A stretch of DNA of 10,165 bases from Cycloclasticus sp. (lineage in GTDB: Bacteria > Pseudomonadota > Gammaproteobacteria > Methylococcales > Cycloclasticaceae), in assembly GCA_018066825.1 (NCBI GenBank), contig JAGPVU010000172.1, positions 1 to 10,165 of the forward strand, given 5' to 3'. Shown here one piece after another: positions 1 through 6,825 of the stretch. The translations under genes and the position numbers were made by a program. Every line of letters starts with the position of its first letter. Position 1 is the first letter of the stretch. The notes beneath the pieces were generated by a model. The model was not told the DNA's origin and made no database searches. It worked only from the letters and a program-made list of their open reading frames with translations.

Positions 1-16
1 TAAGAATAATTTTCAT
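1..16 (-). CDS. Possible start of a further downstream gene, cut by the window edge
   Basis: An ATG at 14-16 on the minus strand opens a frame beginning M-K-I-I-L before the sequence ends. It lies 10 bases after the BON lipoprotein stop codon, and an AGGG motif (complement of 25-28) sits 8 bases before it, an acceptable ribosome binding site. The basic-then-hydrophobic beginning could be a signal sequence or a cytosolic beta strand; five codons cannot tell. If real, it would be the next gene of the same minus-strand operon. Its identity is unknown. Confidence 0.3.
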
Positions 17-26
17 CAACGACACC

Positions 27-371
27 CTATTCAATCACACTAAGTTTCGACAGTACTTTACTAACGCCTTTAACCGACGCTGATAACTGCACTGCCCTAT
101 TTAATTGGTTTGCTGTTTTAACGTGGCCGTGTAAGGTGACCACACCACGGTAGGTATCAACATTAATATCAAAGGCGTCTATTTGTTTATCTTTTATTAA
201 TGTCGTTTTAACGCTAGCCGTAATCGATAAATCTTGTGAAATTACGCTAAAGGGCCGTTCATCGGTTCCTACGGCATAACCACCTGCGCCAGCACCCCCG
301 ACTAATAAAGTCGTGCACGCGCTTAACAAAAAGGTGCTTAAAATCAATATAAGGCTTAGTGTTTTTTTCAT
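27..371 (-). CDS. Small outer-membrane-type lipoprotein with a single BON domain (DolP/YraP-like)
   Basis: Predicted 114-residue lipoprotein. Residues 1-18 form a lipoprotein signal peptide (MKK, then a hydrophobic stretch) ending in the lipobox L16-S17-A18-C19; Cys19 would be lipidated. Thr20 follows rather than Asp, so the Lol system should send it to the outer membrane. A Gly/Ala-rich segment (25-31) leads into a linker resembling the one in E. coli DolP (a G-T-D-E-R-P stretch), and residues about 47-114 form one BON domain, with the typical V-x-L-x-G-x-V core at 78-84 and the closing V-x-G-V-x-x-V near 100-106. DolP has two BON domains in about 190 residues, so this is a half-size relative. 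BON domains are thought to bind phospholipid membranes; the role here is inferred as envelope maintenance. The start has a clear signal peptide behind it, although the best AGGA motif (385-388) is 13 bases upstream, rather far. It lies 55 bp after rarA, where many relatives have serS. Confidence 0.88.
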   Translation of the reverse strand: MKKTLSLILILSTFLLSACTTLLVGGAGAGGYAVGTDERPFSVISQDLSITASVKTTLIKDKQIDAFDINVDTYRGVVTLHGHVKTANQLNRAVQLSASVKGVSKVLSKLSVIE

Positions 372-426
372 CTAGATTATTTCATCCTATTCGTTTTATA
401 TTTAATGCATATTAACCCAAGTAAGA

Positions 427-1716
427 CTACTTTGGATTCTTGTTTTCTTTATTTAACTGTCTCAATTGCTGAAGCTTAGCCGAAATTTTAATCTCTAATC
501 CCCGCTCCACCGGTTGATAATATTGCTGGCCTTGTAAGGCTTCTGGTAAATACGTTTCGCCCGCTGAAAAACCGTTAGCTTCGTCGTGTGCATAACGATA
601 GCCTTGGCTATAACCTTGTTGTTTCATCAATTGCGTCGGTGCATTTCTTAGATGCAGCGGCACCTCAAGACTACCCGTGCTTTTGATTACTGCACCGACT
701 GCGTTATACGCTTTATAAACGGCATTACTTTTCGCCGCACAGGCCAAATAAACCACTGCTTGCGCTAGTGCTAATTCGCCCTCAGGGCTACCCAGTTTTT
801 CTTGAACTTGCCAAGCATTTAGCGCCATCTCTAATGCCCTAGGGTCTGCATTACCGATATCCTCAGATGCAATCCGAAGGATACGGCGAGCCAGATATAA
901 CGGATCACAGCCGCCATCAAGCATACGCCTTAACCAGTAAATAGAAGCATCAGGATCGCTACCTCGAACGGATTTATGTAAGGCTGAAATTTGATTGTAA
1001 AAATCATCCCCGTGATTATCAAAGCGACGAAGTCCGTCACGTATCACTTCTTCAACAACCGCTGACGTTATCATCGTCTGATTGGAAACATCACAGAGCT
1101 TTATACTAAGTTCTAAATAATTTAATAAACGTCTCGCATCACTGTCAGCTGAATTAATCAATAATTGGGCCGCTTGTGGTTCTATAGACGCTTGCCCATC
1201 GCTTGTTAATGCATTGTTTAAAATAGTCGCTAAATCACTTTTTTGCAGGGGCTCTAAACAGTAAACCCTTGCGCGTGATAACAAGGCATTGTTTAGCGCA
1301 AAGGATGGATTCTCAGTGGTTGCGCCAATAAAGGTAAAGGTGCCTGCCTCCACATGTGGTAAAAAAGCATCTTGCTGTGATTTATTAAAACGATGCACTT
1401 CGTCGACAAACAAAATTGTTTTTTGTTGTTTATTGAACCAGTTATTTTCAGCGGCATCGACCGCTTTCCGAATATCTTTAACGCCTGATAACACCGCTGA
1501 AATGGCCACACATTGAGCACCTGCCTGCTGAGCAATAATACGCGCTAGGGTTGTTTTACCAACCCCAGGAGGACCCCATAAAATTAACGAATGCAATAAG
1601 CCGCTTTGTATTGCTTCAAACAAGGGCTTACCTACTGATAGAAGATGACTTTGCCCGACAAAATCTTGTAGGGTTTGCGGCCTTAATCGATCAGCTAAGG
1701 GTTCTAACTGCTGCAC
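427..1716 (-). CDS. rarA: Replication-associated recombination protein A (RarA/MgsA), AAA+ ATPase
   Basis: A 429-residue AAA+ ATPase of the RarA/Mgs1/WRNIP1 family, which acts at stalled replication forks and single-strand/double-strand DNA junctions. Visible motifs are Walker A GPPGVGKT (48-55), Walker B ILFVDEVH (101-108), sensor 1 GATTENPS (131-138) and an arginine-finger region LLSRAR (145-150). The C-terminal half has the family's signature stretches, including a K-S-x-R-G-S-D-P-D-A run and the E-D-I-G-N-A-D-P-R-A stretch of the tetramerisation domain. The start codon is GTG; its first base is the last base of the lolA stop (TAGTG), and a TGA lies two codons upstream in the same frame, so no longer start is possible. 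The N-terminus is therefore about 15-20 residues shorter than in E. coli RarA (447 aa). No convincing ribosome binding site is visible, so translation probably depends on coupling to lolA. Confidence 0.97.
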   Translation of the reverse strand: MQQLEPLADRLRPQTLQDFVGQSHLLSVGKPLFEAIQSGLLHSLILWGPPGVGKTTLARIIAQQAGAQCVAISAVLSGVKDIRKAVDAAENNWFNKQQKTILFVDEVHRFNKSQQDAFLPHVEAGTFTFIGATTENPSFALNNALLSRARVYCLEPLQKSDLATILNNALTSDGQASIEPQAAQLLINSADSDARRLLNYLELSIKLCDVSNQTMITSAVVEEVIRDGLRRFDNHGDDFYNQISALHKSVRGSDPDASIYWLRRMLDGGCDPLYLARRILRIASEDIGNADPRALEMALNAWQVQEKLGSPEGELALAQAVVYLACAAKSNAVYKAYNAVGAVIKSTGSLEVPLHLRNAPTQLMKQQGYSQGYRYAHDEANGFSAGETYLPEALQGQQYYQPVERGLEIKISAKLQQLRQLNKENKNPK

Positions 1717-2342
1717 TACTCAGCCAGTTCTTCAAATACATCGGCCCCTTCGGGTACAACAAAGGTAAATAGTTCATCTTCAATGAGCGTATTAACGGCC
1801 ACTGCAGTAAATAATAAACGTGTGGTTTGTCCAAAGCTATCGCGTAGGACCATTCGATTTAACACACCTGCATTAAAACCAATATCGATATAGTCAAAGC
1901 CACTGTTATCAGTGATAGGTGTTAACTTTATCCAGTCGATACCGTCTTTATCCGCTAATTTTGTTACCTTAAATAGTTGTTCTAGATTCGTTGAACCAAG
2001 AATAATAGATAACGGTGATGAATCTATCGCTTTCGAAGCGGCTTTAATACTGACTTGCTCCAAATCTTCATCATAAATCCATAATTTATCGCCGTTAGAT
2101 ACAATTTTTTGGACGTAAGGCAGTTGATAGTTCCAGCGAAATTGATTCGGTTTTTTCACCCAAAACTCACCCGTAGATGATTGGGTCTGACTGCCTTGTT
2201 CATTACTAATGATTTGCGTGAAATGGCCACTTAACTGGGTGTATTTATCTAGCTGATTTTGTAAGTTTTGAGCATCATCACTAGCAAAAATAGGCTGACA
2301 AACTGTAATGAGCAGCGCTAGGCTTATTCGATAAAAATTCAT
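1716..2342 (-). CDS. lolA: Outer membrane lipoprotein carrier protein LolA
   Basis: A 208-residue periplasmic chaperone that takes lipoproteins from the LolCDE transporter in the inner membrane and hands them to LolB at the outer membrane. The N-terminus is a Sec signal peptide with a hydrophobic core at about 7-14 and likely cleavage after Ala20 (I-F-A, then S-D-D). The mature part matches E. coli LolA (203 aa): L-D-K-Y-T then H-F-T-Q near the start, the G-E-F-W-V-K-K-P-N-Q-F-R-W motif at about 58-70, the S-N-G-D-K-L-W-I-Y-D strand at about 82-91, and a closing F-T-F-V-V-P-E-G-x-D-V segment. ATG at 2340-2342 is preceded by GGAG (2352-2355) with a 9-base spacer; that site lies inside the last codons of ftsK, only 3 bp separating the two genes. 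The downstream rarA overlaps its stop codon by one base. The ftsK-lolA-rarA order is conserved in gammaproteobacteria. Confidence 0.97.
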   Translation of the reverse strand: MNFYRISLALLITVCQPIFASDDAQNLQNQLDKYTQLSGHFTQIISNEQGSQTQSSTGEFWVKKPNQFRWNYQLPYVQKIVSNGDKLWIYDEDLEQVSIKAASKAIDSSPLSIILGSTNLEQLFKVTKLADKDGIDWIKLTPITDNSGFDYIDIGFNAGVLNRMVLRDSFGQTTRLLFTAVAVNTLIEDELFTFVVPEGADVFEELAE

Positions 2343-2345
2343 TAA

Positions 2346-4637
2346 CTATAACTCCGGAGGGGGTGGCGCGAGAACTTCACGTGAACCATTCGATTGTAAC
2401 GGGCCAACGACACCACAGCGCTCCATTTCTTCGATCATACGTGCCGCACGATTGTAACCAACCCTTAACTGTCGCTGCACACCAGAGATGGATGCGCGTC
2501 GTGTTTCAGTAACAATGCGTAAAGCCTGATCATACAGCTCATCAGAATCTTCCGCAGACCCACCCGAAGAGCCGTCAAATTCAGCTGGATCTGAGGCCGA
2601 TAAAATAGCCTCGATATAATTAGGTTTACCATGTTTTTTCAGTTGCTTAACCACTTTATGGACTTCATGATCATCAACAAATGCACCGTGCACCCGTTGC
2701 GGCAAACCTGAACCCGGAGGCAAATATAACATGTCGCCATTACCCAATAAGGACTCAGCACCAGACTGATCTAAAATAGTCCTTGAGTCAATTTTAGACG
2801 ATACTTGAAAGGCAATGCGCGAGGGTATATTGGCCTTAATTAAACCCGTTAATACATCAACAGAGGGGCGTTGCGTGGCAAGTATCAAATGCAAACCCGA
2901 CGCACGCGCTTTTTGCGCCAAGCGAGCAATCAGTTCTTCAACCTTTTTACCGACCACCATCATCATATCGGCTAGCTCGTCGATAATAATAACAATTTGC
3001 GGTAGCTCGCTTAACGTACCAGCTTCCTCTTCATCAATAAAGGCTGTCGGCTCCCACAGTGGGTCAGCCAATGGATTACCTTCTTTAATGGCGTCTCTAA
3101 CCTTCTTGTTGTAGCCCGTTAGGTTTCTGACACCCAAGAGGGACATCAATTTATAACGCCTTTCCATTTCAGCTACCGACCAACGCAAAGCATTAGCGGC
3201 CTCTTTCATATCTGTAACAACCGGCGTTAATAAATGCGGGATACCCTCGTACACTGATAATTCAAGCATTTTCGGGTCAATCATAATCATCCGAACTTGT
3301 TCCGGCGTTGCCTTATATAGCAAACTAAGAATCATCGCATTAATCGCCACCGATTTACCGGAGCCAGTGGTTCCTGCTACCAATAAATGTGGCATTTTTG
3401 CTAAATCTGCGACAGTCGGCTGACCCGATATGTCTTTACCCAGTACCAGCGTCAACGGCGAATGGGATTTTTCATACGCTTGTGAGGATAGGATTTCACT
3501 TAACCTAACCATTTCTCGCGACTCATTAGGTATTTCCAGCCCAATCACTGATTTACCGGGAATCACCTCGACCACACGGACGCTGTTGGTCGACATCGAG
3601 CGCGCCAAATCTTGTGCTAAACCACTAATACGACTGGCTTTAATGCCCGGTGCAGGCTGTATTTCAAAGCGTGTGATAACGGGCCCCGGGTGAACCGCCA
3701 CTACGTCAACTTCAACGCCAAAATCTTCTAATTTCAGTTCGACCAGTCTAGAAAGCGCTTCTAACGCAGCAGCAGAATAGCCTTCTACGTGTTCGGTCGC
3801 CTCATCTAATAATGACAACATCGGCAAACTACCGTCTGCATCATCAAACAAGGGCACTTGTCTTTCTTTGTCTAAGCGCTCACTGGTTTTAATATCTCTA
3901 ATGATCGGTTCAATGCGTGCCTTCGGTTTTGCTGAGAATTTTTTCGTTTGTTTTTCAAAGGTATCACCACGTTTTTTCTTCGCCGCATCGGACGCCTTAC
4001 GTTCTCTACTATCATCGATATAATTTCTTAATCTGATAAATATCTGCACGCTATAACGACCAATTTTATCCATTAGACCCAGCCAAGATAAGCCCGTAGA
4101 TAACGTAATACCTACCAAAAAAGCGATTAATAAAATAAGGGTCGTCCCTTGAAAAGCAAACAATTGGCGCAAGAAATTACTTAGTTCCAAACCAACGATA
4201 CCCCCCGGGCTACCCGGTATCGTGAGCCATGTTTGATAATAATGCATATCCAATAGACCCGATCCGGCTGTTAAAAAAACAAAGAAACTAGTCCAACGAA
4301 TAATTTGGTGCGTCGCCGTGTCGGATTGTGCTGTTCGCGCTTCTGTTAAAAACTTCCAAGCACTGCTAAGCAACATAAAAGGAAACGTAAACGCCATAAG
4401 GCCGATAATCGAGAGCATAAAATCAGCAATCCACGCGCCAACAACGCCTGTGATATTAGAAACCACTGACCCCATGCCGCTGTGAGTCCAGCCAGGGTCT
4501 TCAACGTTATAGCTAATCAGCGAACCAAGCAAAAAAGCACTAATCGCCAACAAGACAAGAAAAGCAGACTCCCTGAGTAGTTTAATCACTAGCTGATGTG
4601 CTTCGGTGTTAATTTCTGTATTATTTTTTTTATTCAA
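2346..4637 (-). CDS. ftsK: DNA translocase FtsK with an unusually short linker
   Basis: A 763-residue septal DNA pump that segregates chromosome termini and activates XerCD recombination at dif. The N-terminal membrane domain holds about four or five hydrophobic segments (roughly 26-43, 61-80, 82-93, 115-130, 160-180), then a charged linker (about 200-275) rich in Lys, Arg and Asp. The alpha domain begins near 285. The RecA-like motor has Walker A GTTGSGKS (422-429) and Walker B with Asp553-Glu554 in a long Ile/Val run. The C-terminal gamma winged helix (about 698-750, with R-R-A-S-I-S-G-V-Q-R and Y-N-R-A-A-R-M-I-E) reads polar KOPS sequences. The linker is far shorter than in E. coli FtsK (1329 aa), close to the Pseudomonas layout. 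The called start is TTG (4635-4637): an upstream in-frame ATG at 4647-4649 is followed immediately by TAA, and the next in-frame ATG (Met55) would remove the first membrane segment. A GTG at residue 17 is an alternative. Confidence 0.97.
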   Translation of the reverse strand: MNKKNNTEINTEAHQLVIKLLRESAFLVLLAISAFLLGSLISYNVEDPGWTHSGMGSVVSNITGVVGAWIADFMLSIIGLMAFTFPFMLLSSAWKFLTEARTAQSDTATHQIIRWTSFFVFLTAGSGLLDMHYYQTWLTIPGSPGGIVGLELSNFLRQLFAFQGTTLILLIAFLVGITLSTGLSWLGLMDKIGRYSVQIFIRLRNYIDDSRERKASDAAKKKRGDTFEKQTKKFSAKPKARIEPIIRDIKTSERLDKERQVPLFDDADGSLPMLSLLDEATEHVEGYSAAALEALSRLVELKLEDFGVEVDVVAVHPGPVITRFEIQPAPGIKASRISGLAQDLARSMSTNSVRVVEVIPGKSVIGLEIPNESREMVRLSEILSSQAYEKSHSPLTLVLGKDISGQPTVADLAKMPHLLVAGTTGSGKSVAINAMILSLLYKATPEQVRMIMIDPKMLELSVYEGIPHLLTPVVTDMKEAANALRWSVAEMERRYKLMSLLGVRNLTGYNKKVRDAIKEGNPLADPLWEPTAFIDEEEAGTLSELPQIVIIIDELADMMMVVGKKVEELIARLAQKARASGLHLILATQRPSVDVLTGLIKANIPSRIAFQVSSKIDSRTILDQSGAESLLGNGDMLYLPPGSGLPQRVHGAFVDDHEVHKVVKQLKKHGKPNYIEAILSASDPAEFDGSSGGSAEDSDELYDQALRIVTETRRASISGVQRQLRVGYNRAARMIEEMERCGVVGPLQSNGSREVLAPPPPEL
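4196..4222. repeat. GC-rich nested inverted repeat inside ftsK
   Basis: Arms CGATACC (4196-4202) and GGTATCG (4216-4222) are perfect 7-bp complements, and between them GGG (4207-4209) and CCC (4213-4215) can form an inner hairpin with a 3-base loop, the arms being able to pair alternatively as CCGGG/CCCGG (4205-4209/4213-4217). It encodes a Pro/Gly-rich loop of the FtsK membrane domain (about residues 139-147). Either codon choice for Pro and Gly or an mRNA structure could explain it; no U-run follows, so it is not a typical intrinsic terminator. Confidence 0.5.
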
Positions 4638-4695
4638 TTGACTTTACATTAATTCTAGAATATTTTCATAACTCTATGTTATTTAATACTATTAA
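4638..4695 (-). promoter_or_regulatory. AT-rich ald-ftsK intergenic spacer with a 10-bp palindrome
   Basis: This 58 bp spacer between the ald stop and the ftsK start is strikingly AT-rich. It contains a perfect palindrome, ATTCTAGAAT (4652-4661), 15 bases before the ftsK start. A TAGAAT on the minus strand within it resembles a -10 element, but I see no matching -35 at the usual distance. There is no GC-rich stem followed by T-run that would end ald transcription, so ftsK may be read both from here and through ald. The regulatory role is inferred. Confidence 0.3.
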
Positions 4696-5757
4696 TCAAA
4701 TATTAATAAGAACTTTACCGTCTTTTATATTAACAGCTTTCTGCATTATCTTATCATTCTCAAACCAATTGGTAAGCGTTAATCGATGAATATAATCAGG
4801 TAAAACTAACGACAAGGCTTGACTTGCCGTTCTTGGTACAGCTCCTGGCATATTAGTGACACAAAAATGTATGACGCCTTCGGTGATATAGGTAGGGTTT
4901 TCATACGTTGTCGCCCGCGTCGTTTCTATGCAACCGCCTTGATCAACAGAAATATCGACGGCCACAGAGCCTTTTCGCATCGATGCAATATGCGAGCGGG
5001 AAATAAAGTGCGGCGCTTGCTTTCCTGGTACTAATAAAGCAGCAACCAATAAATCGGTTGAGGGTACTCGGTCTAAGCACGTTTGCGCATCGTCTATCAG
5101 TTCTATCTTATTATTTAAACGATGCAAGGCACGTAGAGCCGCCGATGATTGGTCAAACACCGCTACGTTAGCGCCCATATTAGCTGCCAATAAGGCGGCC
5201 TGAGTGCCCGCAGAGCCAGCACCTAAAACCAGCACTTGTGTATTATCAATAGTATCGTGTTCTGCCAGTGACGCACCGCCCACCAAGACCCCAGAACCAC
5301 CATGTTGCTGATGCAGTAGCGTGGCGCCTGTTTGAACCGCTATTTTACCCGCGATTTGGCTCATCGGTTTAAGTAAAGGGAGGCACTGATTTTCACTCAC
5401 CGATTCAAACGCAACCGCGGTTAAACCAATATCGGCCAACTGTTCGGCTAAACGACGATTAGCCGCAAGATGTAAAAAACAAAACAACGTGTGTTTAGCA
5501 CTTAAATATTGCCACTCACTTTCTAATGGCTCTTTTACTTTAACGATTAGCTCGCAATTATCATATAACTGCTGGGCGGTCTCGCACAGCAACACACCGG
5601 CTTGTTGATAATCCTCATCAGAATACCCGCTCATAACGCCTGCACTGCGTTCGATATGAACTGTGTGCCCGTTCGCCACCAATTGAATACACGCGTTTGG
5701 TGATAAAGCCACACGTCCTTCAAACGGTTTAATTTCTTTAGCAATTCCAATATTCAT
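4696..5757 (-). CDS. ald: Alanine dehydrogenase, C-terminally short
   Basis: A 353-residue NAD-dependent alanine dehydrogenase, interconverting L-alanine with pyruvate and ammonia. Catalytic and substrate residues known from Bacillus and Mycobacterium enzymes are present: Arg15, Lys75 (V-K-V-K-E-P), His96 (F-L-H-L-A-A) and Asp272 in V-D-Q-G-G. The N-terminal G-x-x-K-E-I-K-x-x-E-x-R-V-A-L-S-P signature and the N-M-P-G-A-V-P-R-T substrate/NAD loop (302-310) are intact. The glycine-rich dinucleotide motif reads G-A-G-S-A-G (179-184) instead of the usual G-G-G-V-V-G, and the segment before it (S-L-A-E-H-D-T-I-D-N, about 163-172) departs from the normal G-V-P-G-V family sequence. The protein ends about 18-20 residues earlier than typical 371-374-residue relatives; no continuation appears in other frames after the stop. 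ATG at 5755-5757 has only a weak AGG motif 15 bases upstream. In Vibrio-type genomes ald and lrp lie next to ftsK; here lrp is absent. PntA-like proteins are the nearest alternative, but the catalytic set supports Ald. Confidence 0.9.
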   Translation of the reverse strand: MNIGIAKEIKPFEGRVALSPNACIQLVANGHTVHIERSAGVMSGYSDEDYQQAGVLLCETAQQLYDNCELIVKVKEPLESEWQYLSAKHTLFCFLHLAANRRLAEQLADIGLTAVAFESVSENQCLPLLKPMSQIAGKIAVQTGATLLHQQHGGSGVLVGGASLAEHDTIDNTQVLVLGAGSAGTQAALLAANMGANVAVFDQSSAALRALHRLNNKIELIDDAQTCLDRVPSTDLLVAALLVPGKQAPHFISRSHIASMRKGSVAVDISVDQGGCIETTRATTYENPTYITEGVIHFCVTNMPGAVPRTASQALSLVLPDYIHRLTLTNWFENDKIMQKAVNIKDGKVLINI

Positions 5758-5846
5758 CGGCTTAATACTTTACCTGATTCGTTGTTATCTCCATACTACA
5801 ACACTTTAAAAGTCGTCTACGACAAGTTTAATTTTAGGAGTTATAC
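5758..5846. promoter_or_regulatory. Divergent promoter region between ald and trxB with nested inverted repeat
   Basis: These 89 bp separate two outward-facing genes and must carry promoters for both. A perfect inverted repeat GTCGT-CT-ACGAC (5812-5823) is flanked by a second pair of complementary arms, TTAAA (5806-5810) and TTTAA (5827-5831), suggesting an operator or a hairpin in the trxB leader. On the plus strand TTTAAA (5805-5810) and TTTAAT (5827-5832), 16 bases apart, are weak -35/-10 candidates that would straddle the repeat; TTGTTA (5782-5787) is another possible -35. None is close to consensus, so the exact promoter is undecided. Confidence 0.45.
5836..5840 (+). promoter_or_regulatory. 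Strong ribosome binding site of trxB
   Basis: AGGAG lies 6 bases before the trxB ATG. It is the best Shine-Dalgarno match in the window and fixes the start codon, which is followed by a short N-terminus typical of TrxB. Confidence 0.85.
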
Positions 5847-6806
5847 ATGAGCGAGAAGTCACACCACCGATTAATTATTCTAGGATCGGGTCCTGCCGGT
5901 TATACCGCGGCTGTTTACGCAGCTAGAGCTAATTTAAAACCGTTATTAATTACAGGAATTGAACAAGGTGGTCAGCTTATGACGACAACTGATGTTGATA
6001 ATTGGCCGGGGGATATCGAGGGTTTGCAAGGCCCCGCCTTAATGGAAAGAATGCGCTTACACGCCGAACGCTTTGATACTAAAATCCAGTTGGACCACAT
6101 TCACACCACCGAGTTACAACAACGCCCTTTTACTTTACACGGTGATGCAGGAACGTATACCTGCGACGCATTAATTATTGCCACCGGCGCTTCAGCAAAA
6201 TACCTCGGGCTTGAATCAGAAGAAGCGTTTAAAGGTAAAGGCGTCTCGGCTTGTGCAACTTGTGATGGTTTCTTCTATAAAAAACAACGCGTTGCGGTAA
6301 TTGGTGGTGGTAACACCGCAGTTGAAGAAGCGCTTTACTTATCAAATATAGCCGATCACGTTACGGTAGTACATCGCCGCGACTCATTCCGTTCTGAGAA
6401 AATATTGTCAGACAAATTAATGAAGAAAGTCGCCGATGGTAATATTTCTGTTGAGTGGTTTAATCAACTTGACGAAGTGTTGGGTGATAAAATGGGTGTC
6501 ACTGGCATTCGCATCAAAAACACACAAGATGACAGCACAAAAGAAATCGATCTTGAAGGCGTATTTATTGCGATTGGCCATTCGCCGAACACGCAAATAT
6601 TTGATGGCCAACTCGACATGAGCCACGGCTACTTAACAGTAGAAAGTGGCAATACTGGCAATGCGACGCAAACCAGTGTTGCTGGAGTTTTTGCCGCGGG
6701 TGATGTGGCTGACTCTATATACAGGCAAGCCATCACATCGGCTGGTTCGGGTTGTATGGCCGCTTTGGATGCCGAGCGTTTTCTCGATGGTTTAGACGAC
6801 AACTAA
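5847..6806 (+). CDS. trxB: Thioredoxin reductase (NADPH)
   Basis: A 319-residue flavoprotein that uses NADPH and FAD to reduce oxidised thioredoxin in the cytosol. The FAD-binding Rossmann motif G-S-G-P-A-G is at 13-18, and the redox-active disulfide is C136-A-T-C139 followed by Asp140-Gly. The NADPH domain has G-G-G-N-T-A (153-158) and the 2'-phosphate-recognition motif H-R-R-x-x-F-R (176-182). The second FAD motif, G-V-F-A-A-G-D (280-286), is followed by R-Q-A (293-295). Length and motif order match the low-molecular-weight bacterial enzyme (E. coli TrxB 321 aa), and nothing is missing. It heads the plus-strand group, 19 bp before aat, as in Pseudomonas, where trxB lies between ftsK and aat; E. 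coli has cydDC inserted between trxB and aat. It is likely expressed from the divergent region upstream. Confidence 0.98.
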   Translation: MSEKSHHRLIILGSGPAGYTAAVYAARANLKPLLITGIEQGGQLMTTTDVDNWPGDIEGLQGPALMERMRLHAERFDTKIQLDHIHTTELQQRPFTLHGDAGTYTCDALIIATGASAKYLGLESEEAFKGKGVSACATCDGFFYKKQRVAVIGGGNTAVEEALYLSNIADHVTVVHRRDSFRSEKILSDKLMKKVADGNISVEWFNQLDEVLGDKMGVTGIRIKNTQDDSTKEIDLEGVFIAIGHSPNTQIFDGQLDMSHGYLTVESGNTGNATQTSVAGVFAAGDVADSIYRQAITSAGSGCMAALDAERFLDGLDDN

Positions 6807-6825
6807 CAGCCAATAAAACACCGCT

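Noticed and set aside
1289..1772. Overlapping open frames on both strands within rarA
   Set aside because: The true frame carries all AAA+ motifs; the others lack recognisable content and ribosome sites.
2815..3114. Open frame of about 99 codons on the plus strand inside ftsK
   Set aside because: It is antisense to the conserved FtsK motor, its protein is low-complexity Ser/Ile/Thr with no family resemblance, and no ribosome site or independent signal supports it.
4630..4720. Frameshift explaining the short Ald C-terminus
   Set aside because: All three frames after the ald stop hit stop codons within about ten codons in AT-rich sequence and none resembles the Ald C-terminal helix, so a simple frameshift is not supported.
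6417..6626. Short frames on both strands inside trxB
   Set aside because: They lie wholly within the intact TrxB coding sequence and have no independent support.
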